From the NCBI GenBank assembly GCA_025084515.1, contig JAJAGP010000170.1, positions 186,001-250,000 on the forward strand: a stretch of DNA of 64,000 bases, given 5' to 3'. Positions 46,524 to 60,328 of this stretch are shown one piece after another. The notes beneath the pieces are model-generated. The model was given only the letters and a program-made list of their open reading frames with translations, made no database searches and was not told the DNA's origin. Within the stretch, counting starts at the first letter, position 1. Each line of letters starts with the position of its first letter. A program made the position numbers and the translations under genes. Source of the DNA: Ancistrus triradiatus. Lineage: Eukaryota; Chordata; Actinopteri; Siluriformes; Loricariidae.

Positions 46524-48046
46524 CAGTGGTGTGAAAAAGTGTTTGCCCCCTTCCAGATTTCCTCCTTTTTTGCATGTTTGTCACACTTAAGTGTTTCGGA
46601 ACATCAAACCAATTTAAATATTAGTTGAAGACAACACAAGTAAAAACAAAATGCAGTTTTTAAATGAAGGTTTTTATTGTTAAGGGATAAAAAAAAATTT
46701 CAAATCTACATGGCCTTGTGTGAAACATAACTATGGTTTATCACACTTGAGTTTACTGTCTCTAGCCACACCTAAGCCTGGTTATTGCCACACCTGTTCT
46801 CAATCAGGACATCGCTTAAATAGGACCTGCCTGACAAAGTGAAGTACACCAAAAGATCCTTAAAAGCTACACATCAGGCCGAGATCCAAAGAAATTCAGG
46901 AACAACTGAGAAAGAAAGTAATTGAGATCTATCAGTAAAAAGGTTATAAAGCTGTTTCTAAAGCTTTGGGACTCCAGTGAACCACAGTGAGGGCCATTAT
47001 CCACAAATGGTGAAGACATGGAACAGTGGTGAACCACAAAAGACCCCACAACAACATTCAAAGAACTGCAGGCCTCACTTGCCTCAGTTAAGGTCAGTGT
47101 TCATGCCTCCACCATACGAAAGAGACTGGGGCAAAAATGGCCTGCATGGCAGAGTTCCAAGACAAAAACCACTGCTGAGCTAAAAGAACATTAAAGCTCA
47201 TCTCAATTTTTCCAGAACACATCTTGACGATCCCCAAGACTTTTGGTAAAACATTCTGTGGACTGATGAGACAAAAGTTGAACTATTTGGAAGGTGTGTC
47301 CCATTGCGTCTGGCGTAAAAGTAACACAGCATTTCAGAAAAAGAACATTATTCCAACAGTAAAATATGGTGGTGGTAGTGTGATGGTCTGGGGCTGTTCT
47401 GCTGCTTCAGGACCTGGAAGACTTGCTGTGATAAATGGAACTATGAATTCTGCTGTCTACCAAAAAATCCTAAAGGAGAATGTCCGGCCATCTGTTCGTG
47501 ACCTCAAGCTGAAACGAACTTTGGTTTTGCAGCAGGACAATGATCCGAAACACACCAGCAAGTCCACCTCTGAATGGCTGAAGAAAAACAAAATGAAGAC
47601 TTTGGAGTGGCCTAGTCAAAGTCCTGACCTGAATCCTATTGAGATGCTGTGGCATGACCTTAAAAAGGCCGTTCATGCTCAAAAACCCTCCAATGTGGCT
47701 GAACTACAACAATTCTGCAAAGATGAGTGGCCAAAATTCCTCCACAAACCTGTGAAAAACTCATTGCAAGTTATCGCAAATGCTTGGTTGCAGTTGTTGC
47801 TGCTAAGGGTGGCCCAACCAGTTATTAGGTTTAGGGGGAAACCAATTTTTCACACAGGGCCATGTAGGTTTGGATTTTTTTCTCTCTTAATAATAAACAC
47901 CTTCATTTAAATACTGCATTTTGTGTTTACTTGTGTTGTCTTTGACTAATATTTAAATTGGTTTGATGTTCTGAAACACTTAAGGGTGACAAAAATGCAA
48001 AAAAATAGGAAATCAGAAAAGGGAAAAACACTTTTTCACACCACTG
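46524..48046 (+). mobile_element. Tc1-like transposon, family 'CAGTGGTGTGAAAAAG', 1523 bp, inactive
   Basis: Both terminal repeats are present (CAGTGGTGTGAAAAAGTG and the inverted CACTTTTTCACACCACTG form), flanked by TA, in GMPR intron 8. The plus strand carries a long transposase fragment (47224-47910). It contains VKYGGGSVMVWGCSAASGPG, LQQDNDPKHTSKSTSEWL and SPDLNPIEMLWHDLKKAV. The N-terminal DNA-binding part is broken by stops and shifts, and the first catalytic Asp region is frameshifted (WTDETKVELF is split). The frame also runs past the normal C-terminus into the terminal repeat. This is the best preserved catalytic core in the window, but it is not functional. Confidence 0.9.
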
Positions 48047-48552
48047 TAAATGCTAGTCAAGAGACAGACATAAATTTTAAGTGACAAGCAAGTAAACACT
48101 GTCCTCATAGGTATGCATGGTTTAACAACAACATTACAAAATATTACTAAATATTTACCAAAATGGATGCTTGCCATACATTACCATAGTCACATGGTGT
48201 TTTTAGGCTACTGTAATGTAAATATTGTGGGTATTGTTTCACAAGAAAATTATGTACAAACTATACATAAATGCACCAGAGATACCACTAAAAACATGAG
48301 TGATTGATAGGTGATTGAAATGACTGATACTTTTGCTTGATGCAAGCCAGAAATTCACTGATAGACAGTATTACAAACAACACGGAAGACCAGCCAGATG
48401 AAACAGAGAATCAGCGAGTAAATGTGAATCAGTTTATGCGTGATTCTTCAATTCTTCAATTTGTCTATGTTACTAATACTATCAGAATGAGCTAGCATTA
48501 AACTATCTTCTGTAGTTGTTCAGAAGACAAAGTCTCAAGTTCCCCATCTCAC

Positions 48553-48712
48553 CTGTACTCTGCCACACCGCCAACATATTTCTTCATGGCTGTGTCTGAG
48601 CTCATACCATAGAACAGCTTAAACTTCTTCCCATCCTTTTCGATGATGTCCCCAGCACACTGGTCATGTCCTGCTAGCATTCCTCCGAGCATGACAAAAT
48701 CAGCCCCAGCAC
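48553..48712 (-). CDS. GMPR: GMP reductase 1, exon 8 (residues 233-286)
   Basis: The exon runs from acceptor cctgtag to donor AG|gtgaga, with split codons at both ends (G233 and R286). It encodes [19 protein letters not shown], then [17 protein letters not shown] and GGVAEY. This is the C-terminal barrel strand, phosphate-binding loop and mobile active-site flap of the IMPDH/GMPR family. Intron 7 upstream (894 bp) is mostly a decayed Tc1-like element. Confidence 0.95.
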
Positions 48713-48864
48713 CTACAGGACCACCAACGAGACCAGAAAATTCAACCCACACACCTAAAACAGCCCATAATAGATAAGCATTATGGAGCCAAATATGTAG
48801 CTTACATGTTGAGTAATTATCAGTATGTTATTTATATTTGTTGGCTACAGCCTATGATCATTTA

Positions 48865-49565
48865 CTGGCCACTTCATTAGAAACCAGAAAATTCAGCTGA
48901 TTGTTCAACTGCTCGTTAAAGCAAAAATCTAATCAATCAGTCACATGGCAGAAACTCAGTGCATTTGGGCATGTAGACATGGTCAAGACAGCCTGCAAAC
49001 CGAGCATCAGAATGAGGAATAAAGGTTATTTAAGTGACTTTGAATGTGCCACGGTTGTTGGTGCTAGATGGGCTGGTCTGAACTGCTAATATACTGGTAT
49101 TTTCACACACAGTCAGAAAAAAAGAAAATATCCAGTGAGTAGCAGTTCTCTGTGTGAAAATGCCTTGCTAGAGGTCAGAGGAGAATGGTTCGAGCTGATA
49201 AAAAGGCAACTGTAACTCAAATAACCACTCATTACAACCAAGTATGCAGAAAAGCATCTCTGAATGCACAACTTTGAACCGTCAAACCTTGAAGCAGATG
49301 GGCTACAGCAGCAGACGACCACTTCGGGTGCCACTGCTGTCAGGTAAGAACAGGCAACTGAGGCTACAATTAGCACAGGCTCACCAAAATTGGACAACAG
49401 AAGATTGGAAAAATGTTGCCCAGACTGATGAGTCTCAAGTTCAACGACATGAAAGCATGGATCCATCCTGCCTTGTATCAACAGTTCAAGCTGCTGGTGG
49501 TGTAATGGTGTTGGGGATATTTCTTTGGCACACTCTGGGCCCTTTAATACCAACTGAATAATAAA
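48865..49565 (+). mobile_element. Tc1-like transposon fragment ('ggccacttcattag' type), 3'-truncated
   Basis: It occupies most of GMPR intron 7. The start 'tactggccacttcattag' is the usual terminus of a fish Tc1-like family. The body retains 'cacatggcagaaactca', 'gatgggctacagcagcagac' and 'gctcaccaaaattggacaac'. The catalytic part is missing after 'caccctgggccc'-type sequence at about 49545, which ends only 42 bp from exon 7. Confidence 0.8.
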
Positions 49566-49606
49566 GTCTTCAACTTTATAAGCATTAACCTTGAAGCAGA
49601 ACTTAC

Positions 49607-49649
49607 CAAATGCTTTGGCAACATCACCCGGACAACTGCAGCCTCCATC
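49607..49649 (-). CDS. GMPR: GMP reductase 1, exon 7 (43-nt micro-exon, residues 219-233)
   Basis: This short exon has clean ends (cttgtccag|GAT and TTTG|gtaagt). It encodes DGGCSCPGDVAKAF plus the first base of Gly233. The DGG motif binds the substrate phosphate. It is too short for ORF-length detection and was found by family homology and splice sites. Confidence 0.93.
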
Positions 49650-49888
49650 CTGGACAAGTAACAGAAATTCACTATAAATCCAGGAAGGGCAACTAAATGC
49701 AGGACTATCTGGTTTCTGTTAAGTGACTGAGTTAGTTAGTAGACAAGGTTTAAAAGCTGATATTCCAGGGACAGTTAGGAACGAAATATTTAATACTTAA
49801 GACTCTGAATTTAGTCCGTCTCCTTAATACAAAACCCATATAGCTAATTGCTGCCCTCTTATGATAATACAATGTAAGTGCAGCTTCA

Positions 49889-51922
<2,034 letters not shown>

Positions 51923-52736
51923 TACAGTGGGGCAAAAAAAGTATTTAGCCAGCCACTGATACAAGTTCTCCTACTTAGAAAGATGAGAGAGTTCTGTCAT
52001 TTTTATCGTAGGTACACTTCAACTATGATAAACAAAATGAGAAAAAAAATCCAGGAAATCACATTGTAGGATTTATAAAGAATTTCATTGTAAATTATAG
52101 TGGAAAATAAGTATTTGGTCAATAACAAAAGTTCAACTCAATACTTTGTAACATAACCTTTGTTAGAAATGACAGAGGTCAAACGTTTCCTCTAGGTCTA
52201 CACCAGGTTTGCACACACTGTAGCTGGTTTCATCTGACCACACGATATTCTCCCACTGTTACTGATGGTAGCCTTGTTACTTTGGTCCCAGCTGCAGGTC
52301 ATTCATCAGGTCCCTCCATGTAGTTCTGGGATTTTGGCTCACCGTTGTCATGATCATTTTGACCCCGCATGATGAGATCTTGCGTGGGGCCCCAGATCGA
52401 GTGAGATTATCAATGGTCTTGAATGTCTTCCATTTTTTTACAATTGATCCCGCAGTTGATTTATTCACACAAACCTGGTTGCCTATTGTAGATTCACTCT
52501 TCCCAGCCTGATGCAGGTCTACAATTTTCTTCCTGGTGTCCTTCGACAGCTCTTTGGTCTTGGAATGGTTGAGTTTGGACAGTTTAAGGCTGTGGACAGG
52601 TGTCTTTTATACAGATAACAAGGTCAAACAGGTGCCATTAATGCAGGTAACAAATAGAGGACAGAAGACTTTCTTAAAGAAGAAGTTACAGGTCTGTGAG
52701 AGCCAGAAATCTTGCTTGTTTGTGAGTGACCAAATA

Positions 52737-54170
52737 CAGTGGTGCTTGAAGGTTTGTGAACCCTTTAGAATTTTCTATATTTCTGCTTAAATATGAGCTA
52801 AAACATCATGAGATTTTCACACAAGTCCTAAAAGTAGATAAACAGAACCCAGTCAAACAAATGAGACAAAAACATTATACTTGGTCATTTATTTACTGAG
52901 AAAAATTATCCAATATTACATATTAGTGAGTGGCAAAAGTATGTGAACCTCTAAGATTAGCAGTTAATTTAAAGGTGAAATTAGAGTCAGATGTTGTCAA
53001 TCAATGATGATAATCAGGTGTGAGTGGGCATCATGTTTTATTTAAACAGGGATCTATCAAAGTCTGCTCTTCACAACACATTTGTTGAAGTATATCATGG
53101 CATGAATAAAGGAGATTTCTGAGGACGTCTGACAAAGAGTTGTTGATGCTCATCAGGCTGGAAAAGGTTACAAAACCATCTCTAAAGAGTTTGGACTCCA
53201 CAAATCTACAGTCAGACAGATTGTGTACAAATAGGGGAAATTCAAGACCATTGTTACCGTCCCCAGGAGTGGTCGACCAACAAAGATCACTCCAAGAGCA
53301 GGGCGTGTAATAGTTGGTGATGTCACAAAAGATCCCTGTGTAACTTCTAAGCAATTAAAGATCACATGGACAAGCCAGAAGGCTATTGGAAGAATGTTTT
53401 GTGGATGGATGAGACCAAAATAGAACTTTTTGTTTTAAAAGAAAAACGTTACGTTTGGAGAAAGGAAAACACTGCATTCCAGCATAAGAACCCTATCCCA
53501 TCTGGGAAACATGGTGGTGGTAGTATGATGGTTTGGGCCCGTTTTGCTGCATCTGAGCCAGGACGGCTTGCCATCATTGATGGAACAATTAATTCTGAAT
53601 TACATCAGAGAATTCTAAAGGAAAATGTCAGGACATCTGTCCATGAACTGAATCTCAAGAGAAGGTGGATCATGCAGCAAGACAACGACCCTAAGCACAC
53701 AAGTCATTCTACCAAAGAATGGTTAAAGAAGAATAAAGGTAATGTTTTGGAATGGCCAAGTCAAAGTCCTGACCTTAATCCAATTGAAATGTTGTGGAAG
53801 GACCTGAAGCAAACAGTTAACGTGAGGAAACCCACCAACATCCCAGAGTTGAAGCTGTTCTGTATGGAGGAATGGGCTAAAATTCCTCCAAGTCGGTGTG
53901 CAGGACTGATCAACAGTTACAGGAAACGNNNNNNNNNNNNNNNNNNNNNNNNNNNNNNNNNNNNNNNNNNNNNNNNNNNNNNNNNNNNNNNNNNNNNNNN
54001 NNNNNNNNNNNNNNNNNNNNNNNNNNNNCATAATATTGTTCTCTCATTTGTTTAACTTGGCTCTCTTTATCTACTATTAGGACTTCCGTGAAAATCTAAT
54101 GATGTTTTGGATCATATTTATGCAAAAATATAGAAACTTCTAAAAGGTTCACAAACACCAAGCACCACTG
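52737..54170 (+). mobile_element. Tc1-like transposon, family 'CAGTGGTGCTTG', nested, with assembly gap
   Basis: It is inserted at a TA inside the previous element, with TA at 52735-52736 and 54171-54172. The helix-turn-helix region has stops. About 150 bp are deleted near 53356. From 53366 the catalytic core reads openly: MDETKIELFVLKEKRYVW, GKHGGGSMMVWARF, MQQDNDPKHTSHSTKEW and SPDLNPIEMLWKDLKQTV. The 100-N gap removes the C-terminus. Confidence 0.88.
53929..54028. other. Assembly gap (100 N)
   Basis: Exactly 100 N lie inside the 3' part of a Tc1-like element in GMPR intron 5. A run of exactly 100 is a standard placeholder. By comparison with the other copies of this family, the real missing piece is probably of similar small size. 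Confidence 0.99.
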
Positions 54171-54767
54171 TACTTATTTTCCACCATAATTTACAGTTAA
54201 ATTCTTTAAAAATCGTACAATGTGATTTCCTGGATTTTTTTTCTCATTTTGTCTCTCTTAGTTGAAGTGTACCTATGATGAAAATTACAGACCTCTCTCA
54301 TCTTTCAACATAGGAGAACTTGCACAATCAGTGGCTGACTAAATACTTAATGCAACATATTTATACAAATTTTAATAAACAAGTCGATTAGAGTCTGAGA
54401 AAAACTAACAGATGAAAAGGTGTCCAAGGTTTTTAATTTCACCAATATGGTTCAAATATATGCATTAAGATAAACTATGTGATATTTAACCTTGTTGCTT
54501 TCAAATGTTAACTGCTGTTCATATAAAAAAATCAACATGTACATTGATCAAGGTTTTCCAGATTTCTGCATAAGACTGCATATGATTAAATTATGTTTGG
54601 ACATATTTAATTTAATAGTGTAAATCAACACTGAAACTACTCTCATTTCTAACCAATGCCAGCTATTTAGCTGGGCCACTATATTGGAGTCTCAACGCGT
54701 ATACTGCAACATTAGTGTGTTAGAATACTACAGACACCATTGCTAGCATAAAAATACAATTACTATA

Positions 54768-56289
54768 AAGTGGTGCTTGAAAGTTTGTGAACCCTTTAGA
54801 ATTTTCTATAATTCTGCATAAATATGACTTGAAACCTCACCATATTTTCACACAAGTCCTAAAAGTAGATAAAGAGAATTCAGATAAAAAAAGAGACAAA
54901 AATATTATACTTGGTCATTTATTTATTGAGGAAAATGATCCAATATTACATATTAGTGATTGGCAAAAGTATGTGAACCTTTGCTTTCAGTATCTGGTGT
55001 GACCCCATTGTGCTCCGTACAGAACAGCTTCAACTCTGGGATGTTGGTGGGTTTCCTCACATTAACTGCTCGCTTCAGGTCCTTCCACAACATTTCGATT
55101 GGATTAAGGTCAGGACTTTGACTTGGCCATTCCAAAATATTAACTTTATTCTTCTTTAACCATTCTTTGGTAGAATGACTTGTGTGCTTAGGGTCGTTGT
55201 CTTGCTGCATGACCCACCTTCTCTTGAGATTCAATGTCAATGTCCTGACATTTTCCTTTAGAATTCTCTGATATAATTCAGAATTAATTGTTCCATCAAT
55301 GATGGCAAGCCGTCCTGGCCCAGATGCAGCAAAACAGGGTGAAACCATGATACTACCTCCACCATGTTTCACTGATGGGATAAGGTTCTTATGCTGGAAT
55401 GCAGTGTTTTCCTTTCTCCAAACATAACGCTTTTCTTTTAAACCAAAAAGTTCTATTTTGGTCTCATCTCTCCACAAAACATTCTTCCAATAGCCTTCTG
55501 GCTTATCCACGTGATCTTTAGCAAACTGCAGATGAGCAGTAATGTTCTTTTTGGAGAGTAGTGGCTTTCTCACTGCAACCCTGCCTTGCACACCATTGTT
55601 GTTCAGTATTCTTCTGATGGGGGACTCATGAATATTAACATTGGACAATGTGAGAGAGACCTTCAGTTACTTAGAAGTTACCCTGGGGTCCTTTGTCTCC
55701 TTGCCAACTATTACACGGCTTGCTCTTGGAGTGATCTTTGTTCGTCGACCACTCCTGCGGAGGGTAACAATGGCCTTGAACTTCCTCCATTTTTACACAA
55801 TCTGTCTGACTGTGTATTGGGAGTCCAAACTCTTTAGAGATGGTTTTGTAACCTTTTCCAACCTGAGGGAGCATCAACAACTCTTTTTCTGAGGTTCTCA
55901 GATATCTCCTTTGTTCGTGCCATGATACACTTCCACAAACGTGTGTTGTGAAGAGCAGACTTTGATAAATCCCTGTTTTTTAAATAAAACAGGGTGCCCA
56001 CTCACACATGATTGTCATCCCATTGATTGAAAACACCTGACTCTAATTTCACCTTTAAATTAACTGCTAATCCTAGAGGTTCACATACTTTTGCCACTCA
56101 CTAATATGTACAATCAGATCATTGTCCTCAATAAATAAATGACCAAGTACAATATTTTTCTCTCATTTGTTTAACTTGGTTCTCTTTATCTACTTTAGGA
56201 CTTGTGTGAAAATCTGATGATGTTTTAGGTCATATTTATGCAGAGACATAGAAAATTCTAAAGGGTTCACAAACTTTCAAGCACCACTG
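54768..56289 (-). mobile_element. Tc1-like transposon, family 'CAGTGGTGCTTG', 1522 bp, minus strand, inactive
   Basis: Both terminal repeats (aagtggtgcttgaaagttt on the left and ctttcaagcaccactg on the right) and TA duplications are present. The transposase fragment on the minus strand (55648-54953) has [50 protein letters not shown] and SPDLNPIEMLWKDLKRAV. MVWACF has become MVSPCF. The segment after LFCTE is deleted, so the frame runs into HNGVTPDTESK. The N-terminal half is frameshifted (55880-55671). It is the most complete member of its family here. Confidence 0.9.
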
Positions 56290-56911
56290 TATTAAGTACA
56301 AGCTGTGTGTGGATTGTGATGCATCCAAAATGGACAATATGACATAGTTTGAAGATTTTTCAAGCTCTTAATAAAAGAGTCTTCCCAATACTGTAAATGT
56401 CTTTGTACTTTTGGCCACTATTAATAACCTTGAGAATGTAACAATGCAAATCAAGTCCAGACACTGAAATCCTAAACCTGTGTACATGTACAAAGCTAAT
56501 GTAGTTAATTTACTGTTAGCTAGCCAGACTAATGTGACATTGTGACATTTTAAATTGCATTTAATCTTATTTATACATCTTTAATCCTATATTGTTTTTT
56601 AACTATTGTTGTAAATCAGCTTTACATAGAGTCAAGCCTAGACCCCAGATGCAACAGAAAGCAGGGAAAAATGCTTAAGTAAGAAAACCTCAACTGAATA
56701 TCCCATCCTCCTCTGGGTGAGATCAGACAACAAGACTCAGATCTTAAGAGTCCTTGTCTAGCTGAATGTAAAAACCAAACAAAACTGTGTAAGATCTAAA
56801 ATGTCCAGTGCAGCACTTGAACAATGTGTTGATGAAAAACAAGTTGAGTAGGAATGCAAGATGTTCTTCCACTTTTTTAGTATTAGAATGGGTACATATT
56901 TCTATACATCA
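56290..56911. other. GMPR intron 5, remaining sequence
   Basis: 56560-56680 resembles a dispersed fish repeat ('aaatcagctttacatagag'). Nothing coding was seen. Confidence 0.4.
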
Positions 56912-57085
56912 CTGGGACTGTGGTGGCATAGTGGTTATGCCACTGGCTCATGGCCTAGAAGGCCCAGGGTTTAAATCCCACCTCTGCCACTGGCCCATAA
57001 CTCACAATTGTTTGGATTGTAAACCTGTATCAATTGTAAGTTGCTCTGTATAAAAGTTTCTGCTAATGACTTAAAGTAAATATTT
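56912..57085 (+). repeat. tRNA-derived SINE, short type
   Basis: The A-box-like 'tggcatagtggttatgccac' and B-box-like 'gggtttaaatcccacc' are well kept. The tail is 'aagttgctctgtataaaagt'. It lies about 170 bp from GMPR exon 5. Confidence 0.75.
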
Positions 57086-57257
57086 TTCATGTTTTAAAAG
57101 CATCTGATCAGAGATATTATTGACAGCCAATAGAAATCATTCAGTGGTACTTTCCACTGTAGAATTTGCTTAGACCACACCTGTGCTATGTAGGACAGAA
57201 AAGACAGGTTTACTGGTTACTGTGCTCATTTTTAACCAATTAAAACAGAGTGTGCAC

Positions 57258-57339
57258 CTGGTCCGATCCCCACTTTGATGATGTCGGCTCCAGAGAGAAT
57301 GAGTTCCTCTACCATTTCTCCTGTCACCACATTTCCTGC
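57258..57339 (-). CDS. GMPR: GMP reductase 1, exon 5 (residues 156-183)
   Basis: The 82-nt exon runs from ctaacag|GCA to CCAG|gtgcac. It encodes [19 protein letters not shown] and IIKVGIGPG, the barrel segment leading into the active-site loop. Only 104 bp separate it from exon 4, while the following intron is 7.2 kb because of transposon insertions. Confidence 0.95.
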
Positions 57340-57443
57340 CTGTTAGGTTCATCAAAAGGAAGAAAGTCATGGGACTTTAGTAATGCAGAGCAACAGGTGC
57401 TAGCCATTTTATGCTTGGGAAAGAATTTTCTTGGCTCTCTTAC

Positions 57444-57617
57444 CATGATGGTGTGGTTAGGGAACTTCTCCCGGACTGTTTTGACAAACTCCACAAAGTG
57501 CTCTGAATATCCATTGGCTACATCCAGGCAGATGTACTTAATGAGCGGAATGGCTTGCAGAATGCTGCACAATTTCTCCAGATCTGCCTTACCGCTCCCT
57601 GAGCTGGCAGCCACATG
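57444..57617 (-). CDS. GMPR: GMP reductase 1, exon 4 (residues 98-155)
   Basis: The exon is 174 nt in phase 0, from ctcctcag|CAT to ATG|gtaaga. It encodes HVAASSGSGKADLEKLCSIL, then IKYICLDVANGYSEHFVEFV and KFPNHTIM. The SSGSG and DVANGYSE motifs are family signatures; the latter lines the NADPH/GMP site. Confidence 0.95.
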
Positions 57618-58237
57618 CTGAGGAGAAGTAAGATGCTATAGATTCCATTTGTTATTATTGTCATGCAAATTTCCATACTGAGCTTAAACGAATATGCAAG
57701 GGTTTTTAAGGTAATCTCCATCTCCCACATCTGTAGTGCATTAGTAATTACCATGGGCAAGAATTAGGAGACATTTTCCAGTACGCACAAAAGAAAAACA
57801 CTGTAGTCTTACTTATAACACCAGCCAGATTACAGTTGTAAAACTATGAAACATTAAAAACTATAACAGACTTGAGGAATGTTTTATGTAGTTATAGAAC
57901 TTTCTAACACTGGAACAAGACATTAATATATTGTAACTGCTTAATTCTGATCGGGATCATGGTGGGTCTGGAAGCAATCCAGCAAACGCTGCATACGAGT
58001 GCATACATTTGGAAAGGTCACCAATCCATTACATAGCAAGTTGGCCTTGCCAATCCAAATGTTTTTGGGAGGTCTGAAATGTGAAATAACACATATTTAC
58101 AAAATTACTACTAACTATTTAATTGGAAAAATTCATGAAGCCTATGTTCACTTGAACAAACAGCTGCTCTTAGACTTCTGAGTGTCCAGGGAATCATAGC
58201 TGCTAATTATAATCATTGCCTATGATAGTGGCAGATA

Positions 58238-58998
58238 AATTAGATAACCAAAAGTTTGTGGACATAAAAATTACATAAGATTTGTATTTGTTAGCAAAAT
58301 TGGCAAATGATTTTCATTTTTGTTTTAGGAGAACATCTGACTTGTTGGTATAATGGGACAGTTGGGACGGAACAATTGCAGAGAGGACTGCCCTTGCTTG
58401 CTAGGCATGCAAGGGCATGACTACGTTCGCTCTACCACTGAGCCACTGAACAACATGGGTGTTAGGCAGAGTGAAGAGTAGTAGAAAAGGGCAAACAAAG
58501 AAAACATGTTTCTCTTTTCAGTGTTTTCTTATTTCACTGTTGTCTCTTTTTTGTTTTCTCATTGCAGTTTCCTCTTTTCTTGTGAGTGAAGCCAGTAATG
58601 CATAAAGGTGAGAAACAATGCCCTAACGTACTATTCCAACCACACCTCTACAAAGGCAGAGCAATGCACAATGGCATTGTCTACCCTGATATACCTGTCA
58701 GGCTGGTGTGGGTAAACTGGGTCTGAGCAGATTTAGACAAGAATTCTGAGTTCCTACAGTAGATGCACTGTCCTGAGCTGCATGCCAGGGCGACCAATAT
58801 GTTACAGGTGGGCAGGTGGAAAATTATGAGTGGCATACTGAGAGTCACTGAGCTGTTTAGTACAACCTATTGTCACTATTTGTCTATGGTGATTCCACAC
58901 CTGTATGATTAATATTACGAACATGTTAGCGGTGAGTGTAGCTGAAATAAGAGACCATTAATTAGAAGGGGCGTCTGCATACTTTTAGCCATATAGTT
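58238..58998. mobile_element. Decayed Tc1-type element in GMPR intron 3
   Basis: The ends 'gataaccaaaagtttgtgga' and 'ctgcatacttttagccatat' are imperfect inverted repeats of the fish type 'tatggccaaaagtatgtgg'. The interior is scrambled and has no ORF. Confidence 0.55.
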
Positions 58999-59163
58999 TA
59001 TGCTACAGATGTGTTGGACAGTATTTCATATACTGAAATATTTCTTTAAAGTGATTTAACTCTTTTGTTCCCTCTTATAAACACTAATTGTGAGTGACTA
59101 GAGCTGGGAAGTAAGTACAGTATTTAGCACATGCTAATAAATTCATATATTTTTAAAAGTCAC

Positions 59164-59247
59164 CTCTAGGCATTCTGGATGATTGGATGCAAATGTCTTC
59201 CATTCTTCCAGGGAGTAGTGCTTTTGTATGGCGGTGAACAGTGTATT
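59164..59247 (-). CDS. GMPR: GMP reductase 1, exon 3 (residues 70-97)
   Basis: The exon is 84 nt in phase 0, from cccacag|AAT to GAG|gtgact. It encodes NTLFTAIQKHYSLEEWK and TFASNHPECLE. Lys78, a conserved cofactor/substrate contact, is present. Confidence 0.94.
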
Positions 59248-59563
59248 CTGTGGGAGAGAGTGTGAAAGGAAGCGAGACGGAGTGAGAGAGAATGGCAGTG
59301 TACAAGTGTACAAAAGTCATTGACAATTGTGCATTGAAATGCTTTTTGTGAGGCCTAGGTTCTGTATAAAGATAAAGTATCAAAAATCTAACTTAAGAAT
59401 AACTAAAAATAACTAATAAATAGTGCAAAATACACAAGGCAATTTGTTGTAAACATCATGTAGCTATGATTTGTGCAATGTCTGCACATGATGTCACCAT
59501 CGTTCGTATATGGTTTGTGCAATGTGCAAGAAGGAACTGTTAACAGTCCAGGAGTGCAGGGGC

Positions 59564-60328
59564 CGGATTCACGAAAGTTTCTTAAGAAAGAAAATCTCCT
59601 TAAATGTGTGTTTTTTTCTGAACGTAATTCTTAGGAAAAAAAGTTATGAACGTTTTTTATTTCTCAAATAACCACTTAAGATTTATCTTTTTTTTTTCGT
59701 AACTCTTGTCTTAAGAACAATTCTAAGAACAAGTGGTATTCTTGAACACATTCTGTTCTTAAATGTTTTCTTAACCTTACAATAGCCTCACACTTGTCTT
59801 AGGTTGTAGGACTTGAAGGTAAGCATCTAAATTAATACAACTTTAAACTCTTTAGTTACTGGAAATGAGGCTTACATTTCAATTTACATGCTTAAAAGTC
59901 TTTCGAGTGAAGGTCATCCTTAAAATACAAAAGTCTACATAAGGAAAGTTTATGGCAAAGCTGGCTATTTTTTCCAACATCACCTCTATTTCTTGTTTGC
60001 TAAAGTTTCTTGAATGCTTCGTTTGAATTTTCTCCATTTTGCCATCCTCAGAAAGGATTAAACTAATAACGGAAATAAAGGTCAATACAAATTCAAAATG
60101 TGTCTTGCGCAGTATATTGTAAGCTACAAAATGCAACGTAGTCTACATAAGAAAACAATTAAGTGTTTCTTAAGAAAATAATTATGACTTTCTTAGGATA
60201 TTATTTAAGAACTTAAGTTTTTTTCCGAGAATTGCATTTAAGAACAGTATTATGAACTTCTTAGTGTTTGTCCTAAGACCCTTGTAAGAATTTTTTTCTT
60301 AAGAAAGCTTTCATGAATCTGGCTCCAG
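59564..60328. mobile_element. MITE with ends GGGCCGGATTCACGAAAG / CTTTCATGAATCTGGCTCC
   Basis: The ends are inverted repeats of about 30 bp, continuing into 'tttcttaagaaa' on both sides. Many 'cttaag' and 'ttctaagaac' motifs occur inside. There is no transposase; the minus-strand ORF at 59879-60136 has no family features. Confidence 0.7.

Larger units (their letters stand above)
51925..54348 (-). mobile_element. Tc1-like transposon, family 'CAGTGGGGCAAAAAAG', interrupted and decayed
   Basis: The left end at 51925 matches the 10814-12303 element. Minus-strand helix-turn-helix remnants lie at 52468-52277 ([30 protein letters not shown]). Most of the catalytic region is deleted near 52240. The right arm resumes at 54171 ('cttattttccaccataattt') and fades at about 54348. 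A second transposon was inserted at 52737-54170. Confidence 0.85.

Noticed and set aside
57324..57614. Single 96-codon minus-strand ORF taken as the whole GMPR exon
   Set aside because: The ORF reads past the real donor at 57444 into the 104-bp intron. The exon is 57444-57617.
58400..58460. Possible tRNA gene ('ctctaccactgagccac')
   Set aside because: Only a tRNA-like 3' fragment is seen, with no A-box/B-box spacing or cloverleaf, and it sits inside a decayed transposon.
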